Origin: CAWBRT01 sp963819175
GTDB taxonomy: Bacteria; Acidobacteriota; Terriglobia; Terriglobales; Acidobacteriaceae
Direction: 5' to 3'
Assembly: GCA_963819175.1 (NCBI GenBank)
Contig: CAWFVJ010000017.1
Coordinates: 124,001-188,000 of the forward strand
DNA: 64,000 bases
Shown here: one piece after another, positions 17,037 through 26,445 of the stretch
How the letters are laid out: each line of letters starts with the position of its first letter
Position numbering within the stretch: the stretch's first letter is position 1
Notes under the pieces: generated by a model
The model's database searches: none
Seen by the model: the letters and a program-made list of their open reading frames with translations, nothing else
What the model was told of the DNA's origin: nothing
Position numbers and translations under genes: made by a program

Positions 17037-17351
17037 ATGCGTAAACTGATGTTCGTTCTGCTGACGATCGTCGCCCTTTCGATGATGGTGACGCCCGCCT
17101 TTGCACAAACAGGCGCCGCTGAAGCGGCCAAGCCTGTTAATTGGGTCGCTATCGCCTCCGGCTTCGGCATGGCGATTGCCGCCGGATTAGGAGCTCTCGG
17201 TCAGGGCCGTATCGGCGCGGCTGCCTGCGAAGGCATGGCGCGCAATCCTTCCGCTCGCGCCGGAATTCAACTTGCCCTGATCCTCGGGTTGGCTTTTGTT
17301 GAATCGCTGGTGTTGTTTACGCTCGTCGTGATCTTCGCCAAGGTCGTATAG
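17037..17351 (+). CDS. atpE: ATP synthase F0 subunit c, with N-terminal presequence-like segment
   Basis: Ring-forming ion-carrying subunit. It has 104 residues, longer than the usual 75-85, because residues 1-23 (MRKLMFVLLTIVALSMMVTP then AFAQ) look like a cleavable signal peptide. The hairpin follows: helix 1 with GLGALGQGRIGAAACEG, polar loop ARNPSARAG, helix 2 with LGLAFVESLVLFTLVV. The ion-binding Glu is in FVES. The Gln in GQG and the Ser after the Glu resemble part of the Na+-ligand set, but position +2 is Leu, so ion specificity is open. The ribosome-binding site is CAGGAGC. A strong terminator follows. Confidence 0.96.
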   Translation: MRKLMFVLLTIVALSMMVTPAFAQTGAAEAAKPVNWVAIASGFGMAIAAGLGALGQGRIGAAACEGMARNPSARAGIQLALILGLAFVESLVLFTLVVIFAKVV

Positions 17352-17389
17352 CTCGCCCGCCAGAGTCTTTTGAATTTACATCGGTCCAG

Positions 17390-17419
17390 GGCCTCCCTCG
17401 GTGGGAGGCCTTTTGCTTT
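17390..17419 (+). terminator. intrinsic terminator after atpE
   Basis: GGCCTCCC (17390-17397), a five-base loop and GGGAGGCC (17403-17410) form a perfect 8-bp GC stem followed by TTTTGCTTT. It ends the forward block, 18 bp before the convergent nuoN stop. On the reverse strand no T-run follows, so it is probably one-directional. Confidence 0.9.
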
Positions 17420-17436
17420 AGCGATTATTAGTGTCC

Positions 17437-18903
17437 TCAGCGGACGAGTTCACGCGCTGCGCCGATGGCGAAGTTGAGCACTGGGCCTGGCAGGACGCCA
17501 AGATAGATTGTGGCGATCAGGCTAAGCACCATCGCCAGCCCCGCAGCAAATGGAATTGGCGGCACGGGAGCGTCGCTCTGCGGTTCGCGCATGTACATCA
17601 ACACGATCAAGCGCAGATAGTAGTAAGCGCCGATGGCGCTGTTGATGACGCCGATGATGGTGAGGACCACAAGGCTCGACTGTAGCGCGGCGGTGAAGAC
17701 GTAAAACTTTGCAAGAAATCCGCCGGTAATCGGGATTCCAATCAACGAGAGCAGGAAGACGGTCAGTGCCGCCGCCAGCATAGGCGAGCGACGGCCGAGT
17801 CCGGCGTAGTCATCGACGTTCACGTATTTCTCGCCGGCGCTCGCGAAGTGGCTCACCACGGCAAAGGCGCCGACGTTCATGGCGGCATAAGATGCGGAGT
17901 AGAACATTGCGGCGGAAATTCCCGTGCTGCTGTTGCGGATGGCGGTGAAAGCAACCAGCAAGTATCCCGCATGGGCGATCGACGAGTAGGCCAGCAGGCG
18001 CTTAACGTTCGACTGCACCAGCGCTCCGAGGTTCCCGAGAGTCATCGACAAGGCCGCGGAAACCCATATCATCCAGAACCAGCCAGGCCGCGGATGACCC
18101 CAGAATTCGCTACCGCTTGCGGTGCCATACAGCACGCGCAGCAGCACGGCGAACGCCGCCGCCTTGGGAGCCGTCGACATGAATCCGACGACCGGCGCCG
18201 GGGCACCTTCGTAGACATCCGGAGTCCACACCTGGAATGGCGCGGTAGCGACTTTGAATCCGAGACCCACGAACATCATTGCCATAGCCAGATATGCCAG
18301 CCTGGGCGCGCCGTTGCGCAGTGCGGCGGCAATCTGGTCGACATTCGTGGAGCCGGTGGCGCCGAACATGAGTGCGACGCCGTAAAGGAAGAACGCGGTC
18401 GCAAACGAGCCCAACAGGAAGTATTTGAGGGACGACTCCGCGCTGCTGGCGACGCGGCGGCGGAATCCCGCCAGAACGTATGTCGCGATGGAAGAAATCT
18501 CAAGGGCGATAAAGATAAGCACCAACTCAATGGCTGAGGACATCAGGCACATGCCGACCGTGCCGAGCAGGATCAGGCCGTAGTACTCGCCCAGGCGAAT
18601 CTTCTGCACTTCCAGGTATTCGAGCGAACTGAGTGTCGTGAGCAATGCGACCGCGATGACGACAATGTGGAAGAACACACTGAAGCCATCGACCCGCACC
18701 ATGTTGAAAAACGCCGTGCCGGGAAATGCCGCTTGATAAAAGGTGGCGCAGAGGGCACAGACGCATCCGAGAGCCGAGACGAACCCCATTGACTTGCGGC
18801 TTTCATACTCGGGCAGCAGCGGGTCTGCCACCATGACGATCATGCCGAAGGCCGAAAGCACGATTTCTGGAAGGATTCGAATGTAGTCGATGCCGGGTAT
18901 CAT
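17437..18903 (-). CDS. nuoN: NADH-quinone oxidoreductase subunit N (second operon)
   Basis: Antiporter-like membrane subunit of 488 residues, last gene of the reverse operon. Signatures: FIALEISSIATYVLAGFRRR (pumping Glu), KYFLLGSFATAFFLYGVALM, FKVATAPFQVWTPDVYEGAP and KRLLAYSSIAHAGYLLVAF. It overlaps nuoM by 4 nt (ATGA at 18900-18903). It is clearly diverged from the forward-operon NuoN, so the two operons are not a recent duplication. Confidence 0.96.
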   Translation of the reverse strand: MIPGIDYIRILPEIVLSAFGMIVMVADPLLPEYESRKSMGFVSALGCVCALCATFYQAAFPGTAFFNMVRVDGFSVFFHIVVIAVALLTTLSSLEYLEVQKIRLGEYYGLILLGTVGMCLMSSAIELVLIFIALEISSIATYVLAGFRRRVASSAESSLKYFLLGSFATAFFLYGVALMFGATGSTNVDQIAAALRNGAPRLAYLAMAMMFVGLGFKVATAPFQVWTPDVYEGAPAPVVGFMSTAPKAAAFAVLLRVLYGTASGSEFWGHPRPGWFWMIWVSAALSMTLGNLGALVQSNVKRLLAYSSIAHAGYLLVAFTAIRNSSTGISAAMFYSASYAAMNVGAFAVVSHFASAGEKYVNVDDYAGLGRRSPMLAAALTVFLLSLIGIPITGGFLAKFYVFTAALQSSLVVLTIIGVINSAIGAYYYLRLIVLMYMREPQSDAPVPPIPFAAGLAMVLSLIATIYLGVLPGPVLNFAIGAARELVR

Positions 18904-20564
18904 CGGCCGTTCACCTGGCTTGCTTTCTCAAACGAAATTGCCGCTGAGTGCCGCGCTTGCGCCTCTTGACCGGCCTTGGTTGCACTTGGTTGCGCCCTGT
19001 GCTGCGCCTGAGCAGCTACCTGCTTTTGGAAAGGTGCGAGCATCTGGGCGACAGACTGGTCGATGCGGTTCATCCATAGCGAGGGAGCGACGCCCATGAC
19101 CAGCGCGGCAAGCGCAAGCGGCCACAGGCAGCTGCGCTCGCGCCGGTCGAGATCGGGCAACGCGGCATTTACGGGGTTCGTGATAACTCCGTAGAAAAGA
19201 CGCTGGTAGAGCCAGAGCAGATAGCAGGCGCTCCAGATCACACCGCTGGCCGCCAGCACGCCCCACCAAGCCTTCGCCTGAAATGATCCGCTGAGGATCA
19301 GGTATTCGCCGATGAAACCGTTCAGCAGCGGCAAGCCTATTGAAGACAAGGTGATCACCAGAAAGAAGGTCGCATAGACTGGCATCGGCGTGGCTAAGCC
19401 GCCGTACTGCGCGATTTCGTAGGTGTGCCGCCGCTCATAGATGATGCCGCAGAGGATAAACAGCGCGCCGGTCGAGATGCCGTGATTCAACATTTGATAT
19501 ACAGCGCCGTCAACTCCGGCCGTGGTGAAGCTGAAGATGCCGAGCACTACCAACCCAAGGTGGCTGATGGAAGAATAGGCGATCAGTTTCTTCATGTTCG
19601 GCTGCACCATGGCAACCAGCGCACCGTAGATGATTCCGATGATTGCCAGGACCGCGATCCACCCAGCGTTGCGGCGGGCCTGCTCCGGAAACAACCCGAC
19701 ATTGAATCGCAACAGGCCATACGTGCCCATCTTCAGCAGTACGGCAGCCAGAAGAACGGACCCGGCGGCTGGTGCTTCGACGTGCGCGTCGGGAAGCCAT
19801 GTGTGCAGCGGGAAGAGCGGCACCTTGACTGCAAACGCGATAAAGAAACCAAGGAAGAGCCACTGTGCGGCGTGCTCCATTCCCGGCAACGCGCCGGCCT
19901 GCAACAGCGCTTGCAGCGTCACGAAATCGAAGGTGCCACTGTTGGCATAGAGCCAGATGATTGCGGCGAGCATAAAGACCGACGCAACCATGGTGAACAG
20001 GAAGAACTTGACCGCCGCATAAACCCGCCGCTCGTGGCCGTACATTCCGATCAGCAAGGCCATGGGGATCAGAGTTGCTTCCCAAAAGAAGTAAAACAGA
20101 AAAAGATCGAGCGCCACGAATACGCCGATCATCGCCGTTTCCAGCACCAGCAGCAGAATGAAAAATTCCTTCACCCGGTCGTGGATCGAGCGCCACGAGA
20201 TCATCACGCACAAGGGAACCAGGAACGTTGTGAGCAGTACCAGCCAGAGCGAGATGCCGTCGATGCCCAGGTGGTAATGAATGTTAGGCGTTGTGATCCA
20301 GGACTTGTCGACTTCATACGCCAGCGAGAGGCCCGGCGGAGTCAGTGTTTGACCGGCGATCAGGTGCGGCTGTGCGAGCTTGACCTGCTCGCGGAAATAC
20401 CAGGGCAGATGGAGCGAAAACAGGAACGTGACGATGCTGACCAGCAGGGCAAAGCCGCGGATGTCGCGATCACGCCGGGGAAACAACGCGAGCAGCAGCG
20501 CCCCGAACAGGGGAACAAACGTCACCAGCGTGAGAATGTACGGGTTGACACTTGCAGCTATCAT
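18900..20564 (-). CDS. nuoM: NADH-quinone oxidoreductase subunit M (second operon)
   Basis: Antiporter-like membrane subunit of 554 residues. Signatures: LGIDGISLWLVLLTTFLVPL, FYFFWEATLIPMALLIGMYG (pumping Glu), FAVKVPLFPLHTWLPDAHVE, KMGTYGLLRFNVGLFPEQ, KKLIAYSSISHLGLVVLG and NHGISTGALFILCG. The start is placed at 20564 because its ATG forms an ATGA overlap with the nuoL stop; an ATG at 20579 would add five residues inside nuoL. A Gln/Ala-rich tail of about 45 residues (KQVAAQAQHRAQPSATKAGQ) follows the last helix. Confidence 0.96.
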   Translation of the reverse strand: MIAASVNPYILTLVTFVPLFGALLLALFPRRDRDIRGFALLVSIVTFLFSLHLPWYFREQVKLAQPHLIAGQTLTPPGLSLAYEVDKSWITTPNIHYHLGIDGISLWLVLLTTFLVPLCVMISWRSIHDRVKEFFILLLVLETAMIGVFVALDLFLFYFFWEATLIPMALLIGMYGHERRVYAAVKFFLFTMVASVFMLAAIIWLYANSGTFDFVTLQALLQAGALPGMEHAAQWLFLGFFIAFAVKVPLFPLHTWLPDAHVEAPAAGSVLLAAVLLKMGTYGLLRFNVGLFPEQARRNAGWIAVLAIIGIIYGALVAMVQPNMKKLIAYSSISHLGLVVLGIFSFTTAGVDGAVYQMLNHGISTGALFILCGIIYERRHTYEIAQYGGLATPMPVYATFFLVITLSSIGLPLLNGFIGEYLILSGSFQAKAWWGVLAASGVIWSACYLLWLYQRLFYGVITNPVNAALPDLDRRERSCLWPLALAALVMGVAPSLWMNRIDQSVAQMLAPFQKQVAAQAQHRAQPSATKAGQEAQARHSAAISFEKASQVNGR

Positions 20565-22666
20565 CGCGTTCCCATCCAAACCATATATAGGATGACGACC
20601 GCCGCTCCGGCCGTAACCCAGCCTGCGTAAGCGCGGATATTTCCGGATTGCTGGTGACGTAGCGAATCGCCGATGTCACGCACGCCCCGAGCACCGCCGT
20701 TTACGCTTCCGTCAATCAGCGTGGCGTCGATTCCGCGCCAGAGCACGCGAGTGGAGAAAGCAATCAGCGGGCCGATGATGGCAGCGCCGTAGATCTCGTC
20801 GACGTAATACTTGTTCAGGACTGCCGTATAAAGGCCGCCAAGCGAATCGGTGATTTTGGCCGGCAGGTCGCGCCGCTTGACGTACAAAAGCCAAGCCAGA
20901 CCGAGGCCCGCGAAGGCAACTGCCACCGAGACGCCTGTCAGCGTCAACTCCAGCGAGCTGTCCTCGGAGGCCTGCGAATGCTCCTGCTCAGGATGCGTGC
21001 CCCCGTGCGCAGTGGCCGCCGCTTCCGCCGTGATGGTGGGCATCACCGGAGCAAGAAAGTGCTCGATCTCGTTGCTGCCATGAAGCGCCTTTGGGACACC
21101 CACGTAGCCGCCGACGATCGACAGCACTGCAAGCAGCACAAGCGGAACCACCATCACCCAGGAACTCTCGTGCGGTTCTCCATGGCCGCCTCCGTGATCG
21201 TGAGCACTGGCAGGGGGAGCCTGCGCAACCGCCCTCTGGCCACCCATGGGAACTTCATGTGTGTGTCCGGCGTGTTCGGCCGAGGCTGGGGTTGGCGTGT
21301 GCTGTTCGCCCAATGCGCCGCGGTATTCGTTATAGAAAGTCATGAACAGCAAGCGGAACATGTAGAAGCTGGTCATGAACGCCGAAATGACGCCGAACAG
21401 CCAGAGCACCCAGCTTCCATGCGGGCTGGAGAAAGACTGCCAGAGGATTTCATCCTTGGAGAAGAAACCCGAGAACCCAGGAATTCCGGAGATGGCACAA
21501 GTGGCGATCAGCATGGTCCAAAATGTATAAGGAGCGTACTTCTTCAGGCCGCCCATCTTGCGCATATCCTGTTCGCCGCCCACGGCGTGAATCACCGAGC
21601 CGGCGCCGAGGAAGAGCAGCCCCTTGAAAAATGCGTGCGTCATCAGGTGGAAAATACCCGCCGAGTACGCAGCCACGCCGCAGGCCATGAACATGTATCC
21701 GAGCTGCGAAACCGTGGAGTAGGCGAGCACTCGCTTGATATCCGTCTGCGTGATTCCGATGGTTGCGGCAAAGAATGAGGTCAGGCAACCGATGATGGCG
21801 ACGACCGCAAGAGCAATCGTCGACCGGCTGAAAATGGCGTTCGAGCGCGCAATCATGTAAACACCGGCGGTAACCATGGTGGCCGCGTGGATCAGCGCGG
21901 AGACCGGCGTCGGACCTTCCATGGCGTCAGGAAGCCACACATAGAGAGGAATCTGTGCCGATTTACCTGTCGCGCCGACCAGCATGAGCAGTGCGATAGC
22001 AGTCAGCAGACCGGCTTCGCTCTCGATGCCGGGCGAGAACTCCGCAACCTTGTGGAATACGTCCGTGTACTGGAGCGTGCCGAAGTGTTTGACCAGCAGG
22101 AACAAAGCAATGAGGAAGCCAAAATCGCCGACGCGATTGGTGATGAACGCTTTCTTTCCGGCGTTCGCCGCCGAATCGCGCAGAAAGAAAAAGCCGATCA
22201 GCAAATAGGAGGCGAGGCCCACACCCTCCCAGCCGACGAACATGAGCAGGTAGTTGTTCGCCAGCACCAGCGTGAGCATGAAGAACATGAACAGGTTCAG
22301 GTAGCTGAAGAAGCGGTAGTATCCGCCCTCGTGCCCCATGTACCCGACCGAGTAGACATGAATCAGAAAACCGACGCCGGTGACCACCAGCATCATGATC
22401 ATCGAGAGATGATCGAGATAGAAGCCGTACTCCACCACGAAGTTGCCGCTGCGCAGCCAGATCCCGATTCGTTCGATGTGGGGGAGCTGATCGGCTGGCA
22501 TGCCGAGCATGCGTATAGCCGCCAGCAGCGCCCAGGCGAAAGATGCCGCCGTCGAGGCCAACGCGACGGTGCTCACCATCTTGTTCGAGAACCGCCGGCC
22601 GAACAATCCATTGATGGCGGCGCCAGCGGCGGGCAAAACCGGGATCAACCAGAGATCTAGACTCAT
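20561..22666 (-). CDS. nuoL: NADH-quinone oxidoreductase subunit L (second operon)
   Basis: Distal proton-pumping subunit of 701 residues, intact here. Signatures: NLFMFFMLTLVLANNYLLMF, GWEGVGLASYLLIGFFF, KKAFITNRVGDFGFL, LPDAMEGPTPVSALIHAATM and KRVLAYSTVSQLGYMFMACG. Near residues 455-510 there is a His-rich, Pro/Ala-rich soluble loop (PPASAHDHGGGHGEPHE). This is at a different position from the His-rich loop of the first NuoL. The C-terminus includes LNKYYVDEIYGAAIIGPL and a final helix. It overlaps nuoK upstream and nuoM downstream by 4 nt each. Confidence 0.97.
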   Translation of the reverse strand: MSLDLWLIPVLPAAGAAINGLFGRRFSNKMVSTVALASTAASFAWALLAAIRMLGMPADQLPHIERIGIWLRSGNFVVEYGFYLDHLSMIMMLVVTGVGFLIHVYSVGYMGHEGGYYRFFSYLNLFMFFMLTLVLANNYLLMFVGWEGVGLASYLLIGFFFLRDSAANAGKKAFITNRVGDFGFLIALFLLVKHFGTLQYTDVFHKVAEFSPGIESEAGLLTAIALLMLVGATGKSAQIPLYVWLPDAMEGPTPVSALIHAATMVTAGVYMIARSNAIFSRSTIALAVVAIIGCLTSFFAATIGITQTDIKRVLAYSTVSQLGYMFMACGVAAYSAGIFHLMTHAFFKGLLFLGAGSVIHAVGGEQDMRKMGGLKKYAPYTFWTMLIATCAISGIPGFSGFFSKDEILWQSFSSPHGSWVLWLFGVISAFMTSFYMFRLLFMTFYNEYRGALGEQHTPTPASAEHAGHTHEVPMGGQRAVAQAPPASAHDHGGGHGEPHESSWVMVVPLVLLAVLSIVGGYVGVPKALHGSNEIEHFLAPVMPTITAEAAATAHGGTHPEQEHSQASEDSSLELTLTGVSVAVAFAGLGLAWLLYVKRRDLPAKITDSLGGLYTAVLNKYYVDEIYGAAIIGPLIAFSTRVLWRGIDATLIDGSVNGGARGVRDIGDSLRHQQSGNIRAYAGWVTAGAAVVILYMVWMGTR

Positions 22667-22965
22667 AGTTTCAGCAAATTCACGCGGTCGACGTTCAGTG
22701 TCTCTCGCGTGCGGAAAACGGCAATGATGATCGCAAATCCAACGGCGGCTTCAGCAGCGGCCACTACCATCACGAAAAAAACGAAGATGTAGCCGCTCAG
22801 CGCTTGCCACTGCGCGGCAAAGGTCACGAAGGCAAGGTTCACCCCGTTCAGCATCAGTTCGATCGACATGAAGATGGTGATGATGTTGCGCTTGATGAGA
22901 AAGCCCGCAACTCCGCAGGCAAACAGGATCGCGCTCAGCACAAGATAATAGGAAACCGGCACCAT
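22663..22965 (-). CDS. nuoK: NADH-quinone oxidoreductase subunit K (second operon)
   Basis: 100-residue MrpC-like membrane subunit with three hydrophobic segments. The conserved acidic residues are in IFMSIELMLNGVNLAFVTF and VVAAAEAAVGFAIIIAVF. The start overlaps the nuoJ stop by one base and the end overlaps nuoL by 4 nt, so translation is probably coupled. Confidence 0.97.
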   Translation of the reverse strand: MVPVSYYLVLSAILFACGVAGFLIKRNIITIFMSIELMLNGVNLAFVTFAAQWQALSGYIFVFFVMVVAAAEAAVGFAIIIAVFRTRETLNVDRVNLLKL

Positions 22966-23474
22966 TAGTCGCTTTCCCTCCGGGCCAGAACTACGGCGCC
23001 CATAATCGCGATCAGGATCAGCACCGAGGTCACCTCGAACGGCAGCAGGAAATCCCTAAAGAGGAGTCGCCCCATGTTGGGCGCTGTGCCGTGTAGCTGG
23101 CCAATGGCGACCGAACCGAGGCCGGCCTTGCTCGTGACCAGTACCCAGACGGCGGCGGAAATTCCCAGAATCAGTCCAGGCACGCCGAGCAGGATTGCCA
23201 CCCGGCTGCCTCTGGTTTCTTCCTCCACGCCGGCATTGAGCAGCATGATGACAAAAATGAACAGCACCATCACCGCTCCCGCGTAGATGATGATCTGAAT
23301 GGCGGCAACGAACTCAGCGCCGAGGAGCAGATAAATCAAAGCGAGCGAGCCCGTGACGAGCACAAGGGAGAGCGCACTGTTGATCGGATGGCGCTGCACC
23401 AGGAGGTTAATCGCTCCTCCCACGCACAGCGCCGCGAAGATCAGAAATAAAACAAGGTGCAGCATCGGTTCCAC
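22965..23474 (-). CDS. nuoJ: NADH-quinone oxidoreductase subunit J (second operon)
   Basis: Membrane subunit of about 169 residues with five hydrophobic segments. The conserved TM3 stretch is AIQIIIYAGAVMVLFIFVIM, and the end is ..ILIAIMGAVVLARRESD. The listed start is a GTG at 23474; an ATG at 23465 (MLHLVLF) is equally plausible. The gene directly upstream is nuoH; the nuoI that normally sits between H and J is missing. Confidence 0.95.
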   Translation of the reverse strand: MEPMLHLVLFLIFAALCVGGAINLLVQRHPINSALSLVLVTGSLALIYLLLGAEFVAAIQIIIYAGAVMVLFIFVIMLLNAGVEEETRGSRVAILLGVPGLILGISAAVWVLVTSKAGLGSVAIGQLHGTAPNMGRLLFRDFLLPFEVTSVLILIAIMGAVVLARRESD

Positions 23475-23519
23475 ATCCGCGTGGGGCCCCCGGCGAGCTT
23501 TGCTCGCTGGGGTGATCGT

Positions 23520-24581
23520 CTATGCCCGCAGGGCCACAATCAGCCCGGTGACAAGTATGTTGGCGATTGAGAGCGGCAGAAGAAACTTCCAGCCGAATCC
23601 CATCAGTTGATCGTAGCGGAAGCGCGGCAACGTGCCGCGCACCCAGATATACAGAAAAACAAAACAAAACACGCGCGCCAAAAACCACAGGATCGGCAGC
23701 AGCGATTGCAGGATCGGCGGCCCGAATACAGGTCCGCTCCATCCGCCCAGAAACATGACCGACGCCAGGCAGGCCACGGTCACCATGTTGGCGTACTCGG
23801 CCATGAAAAACATGGCAAACTTCATCGAGCTGTATTCCGTGTGATAACCGGCCACGAGTTCGGTCTCCGCTTCGGGGAGATCGAATGGAATGCGGTTAGT
23901 TTCAGCAAAGGCCGCCATCAGATAAATGAAGAACGCCACGAATTGCCAGCCGCCACCAAAGATGTTCCAGTGCCACGGACTGCCTAGTTGCCTCTCGACA
24001 ATGGTTCGCAGACTGAACGAGCCGGAAACCATCAGCACACCCACCAGCGACAGCCCGAGCGCAACCTCATAGCTCACCATTTGCGCACTGGCGCGTAAAG
24101 CGCCGAGCAGCGAGTACTTGCTGTTGGACGACCATCCCGCGAGCGCGATGCCGTAAACACCAAGCGAGGTGACGCCAAGGATGATCAACAAGCCGATGCC
24201 AATGTCGGCCGGCTGATTGCTCGCCGTCTCGACTCCGGTAATCTGAATCGGAGTCGTCACGCTACCAATGGTGATGTTGGGCCCAATCGGCACAAGCGCA
24301 ATCGAGGTCAGCGCCATGACCAGAGAAAGCATTGGAGCCAGAATGAACAGAGTCCGGTTGACATAAGGGGGCGTCAAGTCTTCCTTCAGGATGAACTTGA
24401 TGCCGTCAGCGAGCGGCTGCAGCAGGCCGAACGGACCGACGCGGGTAGGTCCCCAGCGGTTCTGCATGTGGCCCACCACCTTCCGCTCCAGCCAGACGGA
24501 ATAGGCCACAATCGTCAGCAGCACGCCGACGGTAATGGCGATCTTGATGATGGCGACGAGCAAAAATATTCCAACATTCAT
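23520..24581 (-). CDS. nuoH: NADH-quinone oxidoreductase subunit H (second operon)
   Basis: Membrane-arm anchor subunit of 353 residues from the ATG at 24581 (MNVGIFLLVAIIKIAI). The open frame extends 44 codons upstream, but that stretch has no family similarity and runs into nuoG. Signatures: WLERKVVGHMQNRWGPTRVG, GLLQPLADGIKFILKEDL, AETNRIPFDLPEAETELVAG and YHTEYSSMKFAMFFMAEYAN. The end ..YIWVRGTLPRFRYDQLMGFG is typical. It is shorter than the first-operon NuoH. Confidence 0.95.
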   Translation of the reverse strand: MNVGIFLLVAIIKIAITVGVLLTIVAYSVWLERKVVGHMQNRWGPTRVGPFGLLQPLADGIKFILKEDLTPPYVNRTLFILAPMLSLVMALTSIALVPIGPNITIGSVTTPIQITGVETASNQPADIGIGLLIILGVTSLGVYGIALAGWSSNSKYSLLGALRASAQMVSYEVALGLSLVGVLMVSGSFSLRTIVERQLGSPWHWNIFGGGWQFVAFFIYLMAAFAETNRIPFDLPEAETELVAGYHTEYSSMKFAMFFMAEYANMVTVACLASVMFLGGWSGPVFGPPILQSLLPILWFLARVFCFVFLYIWVRGTLPRFRYDQLMGFGWKFLLPLSIANILVTGLIVALRA

Positions 24582-24699
24582 TGAATCATGCGTTCCCAGA
24601 AACAAACTTACTTCGCGCAGCTTTCCGCACTCACTGATCGTTCGTTTGTGAAGCAGCAAATCCGCGAATACAAACCCATTGCCGCAAGCAGCCGAATGG

Positions 24700-26445
24700 T
24701 CAGTCAGCCACAACTTCGGTGTCGACCCGATCCTTGCTCTTATTCTCGATCACTGAGTTCAGCGTCTTTGAATAACGGCTGAGCGTACCGGAGGTAAACA
24801 GCTCGTCACGCGAGGGAACGATCCATTCCGGGTGACTCTGAATCCCCGCCAGTTGAATGTTCACCAGTCGAGTCTGTTGATCGTTGCCGGCCAGCAATCC
24901 CAGGCGGGAGACATCGTAGCCGGGGACCAAGCGCTGAATCTCGTCGAGCACTGCTATCGGATCGAACGGCGATACCCTTGGTTCGAGCCCGCGGGCATGA
25001 AGCCAAACCGCATGCTGGTCGGCCTCTCCCGACTGAGCCCCGCGCGTCTGGCCGAAATCCGCGCGTATGCCGACGCCGAACGGCACGAGCTTGCGGACGT
25101 CGAAGCCCATCTTTTCAGCAATACGCACGATGATTTCGAAGTCGCTCTTGACGGACGCAACATCGCCCGCTTTCTTCAACAATTGCAAATCGCCGCATGT
25201 GTTGGTAAACGTGCCGGCCTTCTCGTAGGCATTCGCCGCCGGCAGGATCACGTCCGCCAGCATCGCCGTTTCCGTCATGAACATATCCTGAACCACTAGA
25301 AAAGGCGCGTGCAGAACAAATGGGTCCACCGTGTAACGCGCAACCGGGTTGGAGCCGACCACATACAGGGCATGCAGCTTGAGATCGCGAGCTGCGTCGA
25401 GCATCTGGGGAAGACTCAAGCCGGGCTGCGCCGGAATTCTCCCTCCCCAATCACTGTCGAAAATTGAGCCGGAAGCAAGCGGCGCATAGCCGGGCAGCAG
25501 GTCAGGATAGAGACCCATATCGGCGGCCCCGCGCGAGTTTGCATAATCGCCGAGGCAGATGAATCGCGCTTGCTGAGCGGCGCCGAATCGTACCAGGGCC
25601 GCTATGTCGTCACCGCGAAGTTCGGAGCCGAAAATAATCACCAAATCCGGCTCGGCCCGGAGGGTGTCGCGCAGTTTGGCGAGCGCTTCAGGCGCGATTC
25701 CGGTAATGGCTTGCGCGGCGGAATCATCTCCAGCAAGGTATTGGGCGAACTTGCCTTCACTTCCCGCCGGAATTTGCGTGAAGCTGGCCGCCTGTCTGCC
25801 GAGCTTAATCGGTTGCGAGTTGACGGCGTGCAACTTGGCGCGATGCAGGCGCACGTTGTTGCGGATATGCCAAGCCAGTAGCGGATGCTGATTGGTCGGA
25901 TCGTTGCCGACCAGCAGGATCGCCTGCGCCTGGAAGACATCGCGCATGCTTGCCGTCTTCGCATTATTCTCGGCGAGAGCTTTGACGAAAGATGGGTAAT
26001 CCGCCGTGCGGTGATGGTCGATATTGTTGGTCCCCAGCACCAGACGCGCGAACTTCTGAAGCAGATAGTTTTCTTCGTTCGTGGTGCGGTTGGAACCAAT
26101 AACCCCGACCGATTGCGGGCCGTGGCTCGCAATGATCTCGCGAAAGTTGCGGGCAACCGTATCGATGGCTTCCGTCCATGCAACGGGGACAAATCTGCCA
26201 TCGCGGCGCACCATTGGTTCCTTGATGCGGTCGCGATGGTTGACGAAATCAAAGGCGTAGCGCCCCTTGATGCAAAGAAAGTCGCCGTTGATGCCGCTCT
26301 TGTCGCGATTGTCTCCGCGCACGATGTTCATGCCGGTATCGCTACGGCGGCAGCCAAGCGTCGTGAGGCAGCCATCGCCGCAGTGCGTGCAGACGGTGCC
26401 GACGTGGTTCATCTCCCACGGGCGTGTTTTGTACCGGTAAGCCCC
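24700..26445 (-). CDS. nuoG: NADH-quinone oxidoreductase subunit G, C-terminal molybdopterin-oxidoreductase-like part (after a frameshift)
   Basis: About 580 residues continuing NuoG in a shifted frame. It begins GAYRYKTRPWEMNHVGTVCT, then HCGDGCLTTLGC (the non-canonical Fe-S Cys region), followed by the molybdopterin-oxidoreductase fold (SNRTTNEENYLLQKFARLVL, LVGNDPTNQHPLLAWHIRN, ..ILPAANAYEKAGTFTNTCGD). The N-terminal part lies in another frame (26409-27071). One base is missing at the GGGG run 26442-26445; adding a G joins TSG to AYRYKT. The frame is open upstream to 26568, but that stretch is nonsense relative to the family. Confidence 0.9.
   Translation of the reverse strand, partial: GAYRYKTRPWEMNHVGTVCTHCGDGCLTTLGCRRSDTGMNIVRGDNRDKSGINGDFLCIKGRYAFDFVNHRDRIKEPMVRRDGRFVPVAWTEAIDTVARNFREIIASHGPQSVGVIGSNRTTNEENYLLQKFARLVLGTNNIDHHRTADYPSFVKALAENNAKTASMRDVFQAQAILLVGNDPTNQHPLLAWHIRNNVRLHRAKLHAVNSQPIKLGRQAASFTQIPAGSEGKFAQYLAGDDSAAQAITGIAPEALAKLRDTLRAEPDLVIIFGSELRGDDIAALVRFGAAQQARFICLGDYANSRGAADMGLYPDLLPGYAPLASGSIFDSDWGGRIPAQPGLSLPQMLDAARDLKLHALYVVGSNPVARYTVDPFVLHAPFLVVQDMFMTETAMLADVILPAANAYEKAGTFTNTCGDLQLLKKAGDVASVKSDFEIIVRIAEKMGFDVRKLVPFGVGIRADFGQTRGAQSGEADQHAVWLHARGLEPRVSPFDPIAVLDEIQRLVPGYDVSRLGLLAGNDQQTRLVNIQLAGIQSHPEWIVPSRDELFTSGTLSRYSKTLNSVIENKSKDRVDTEVVAD

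Noticed and set aside
19425..20630. 401-codon plus-strand ORF over nuoM of the second operon
   Set aside because: Shadow frame; the reverse-strand NuoM motifs are unambiguous.
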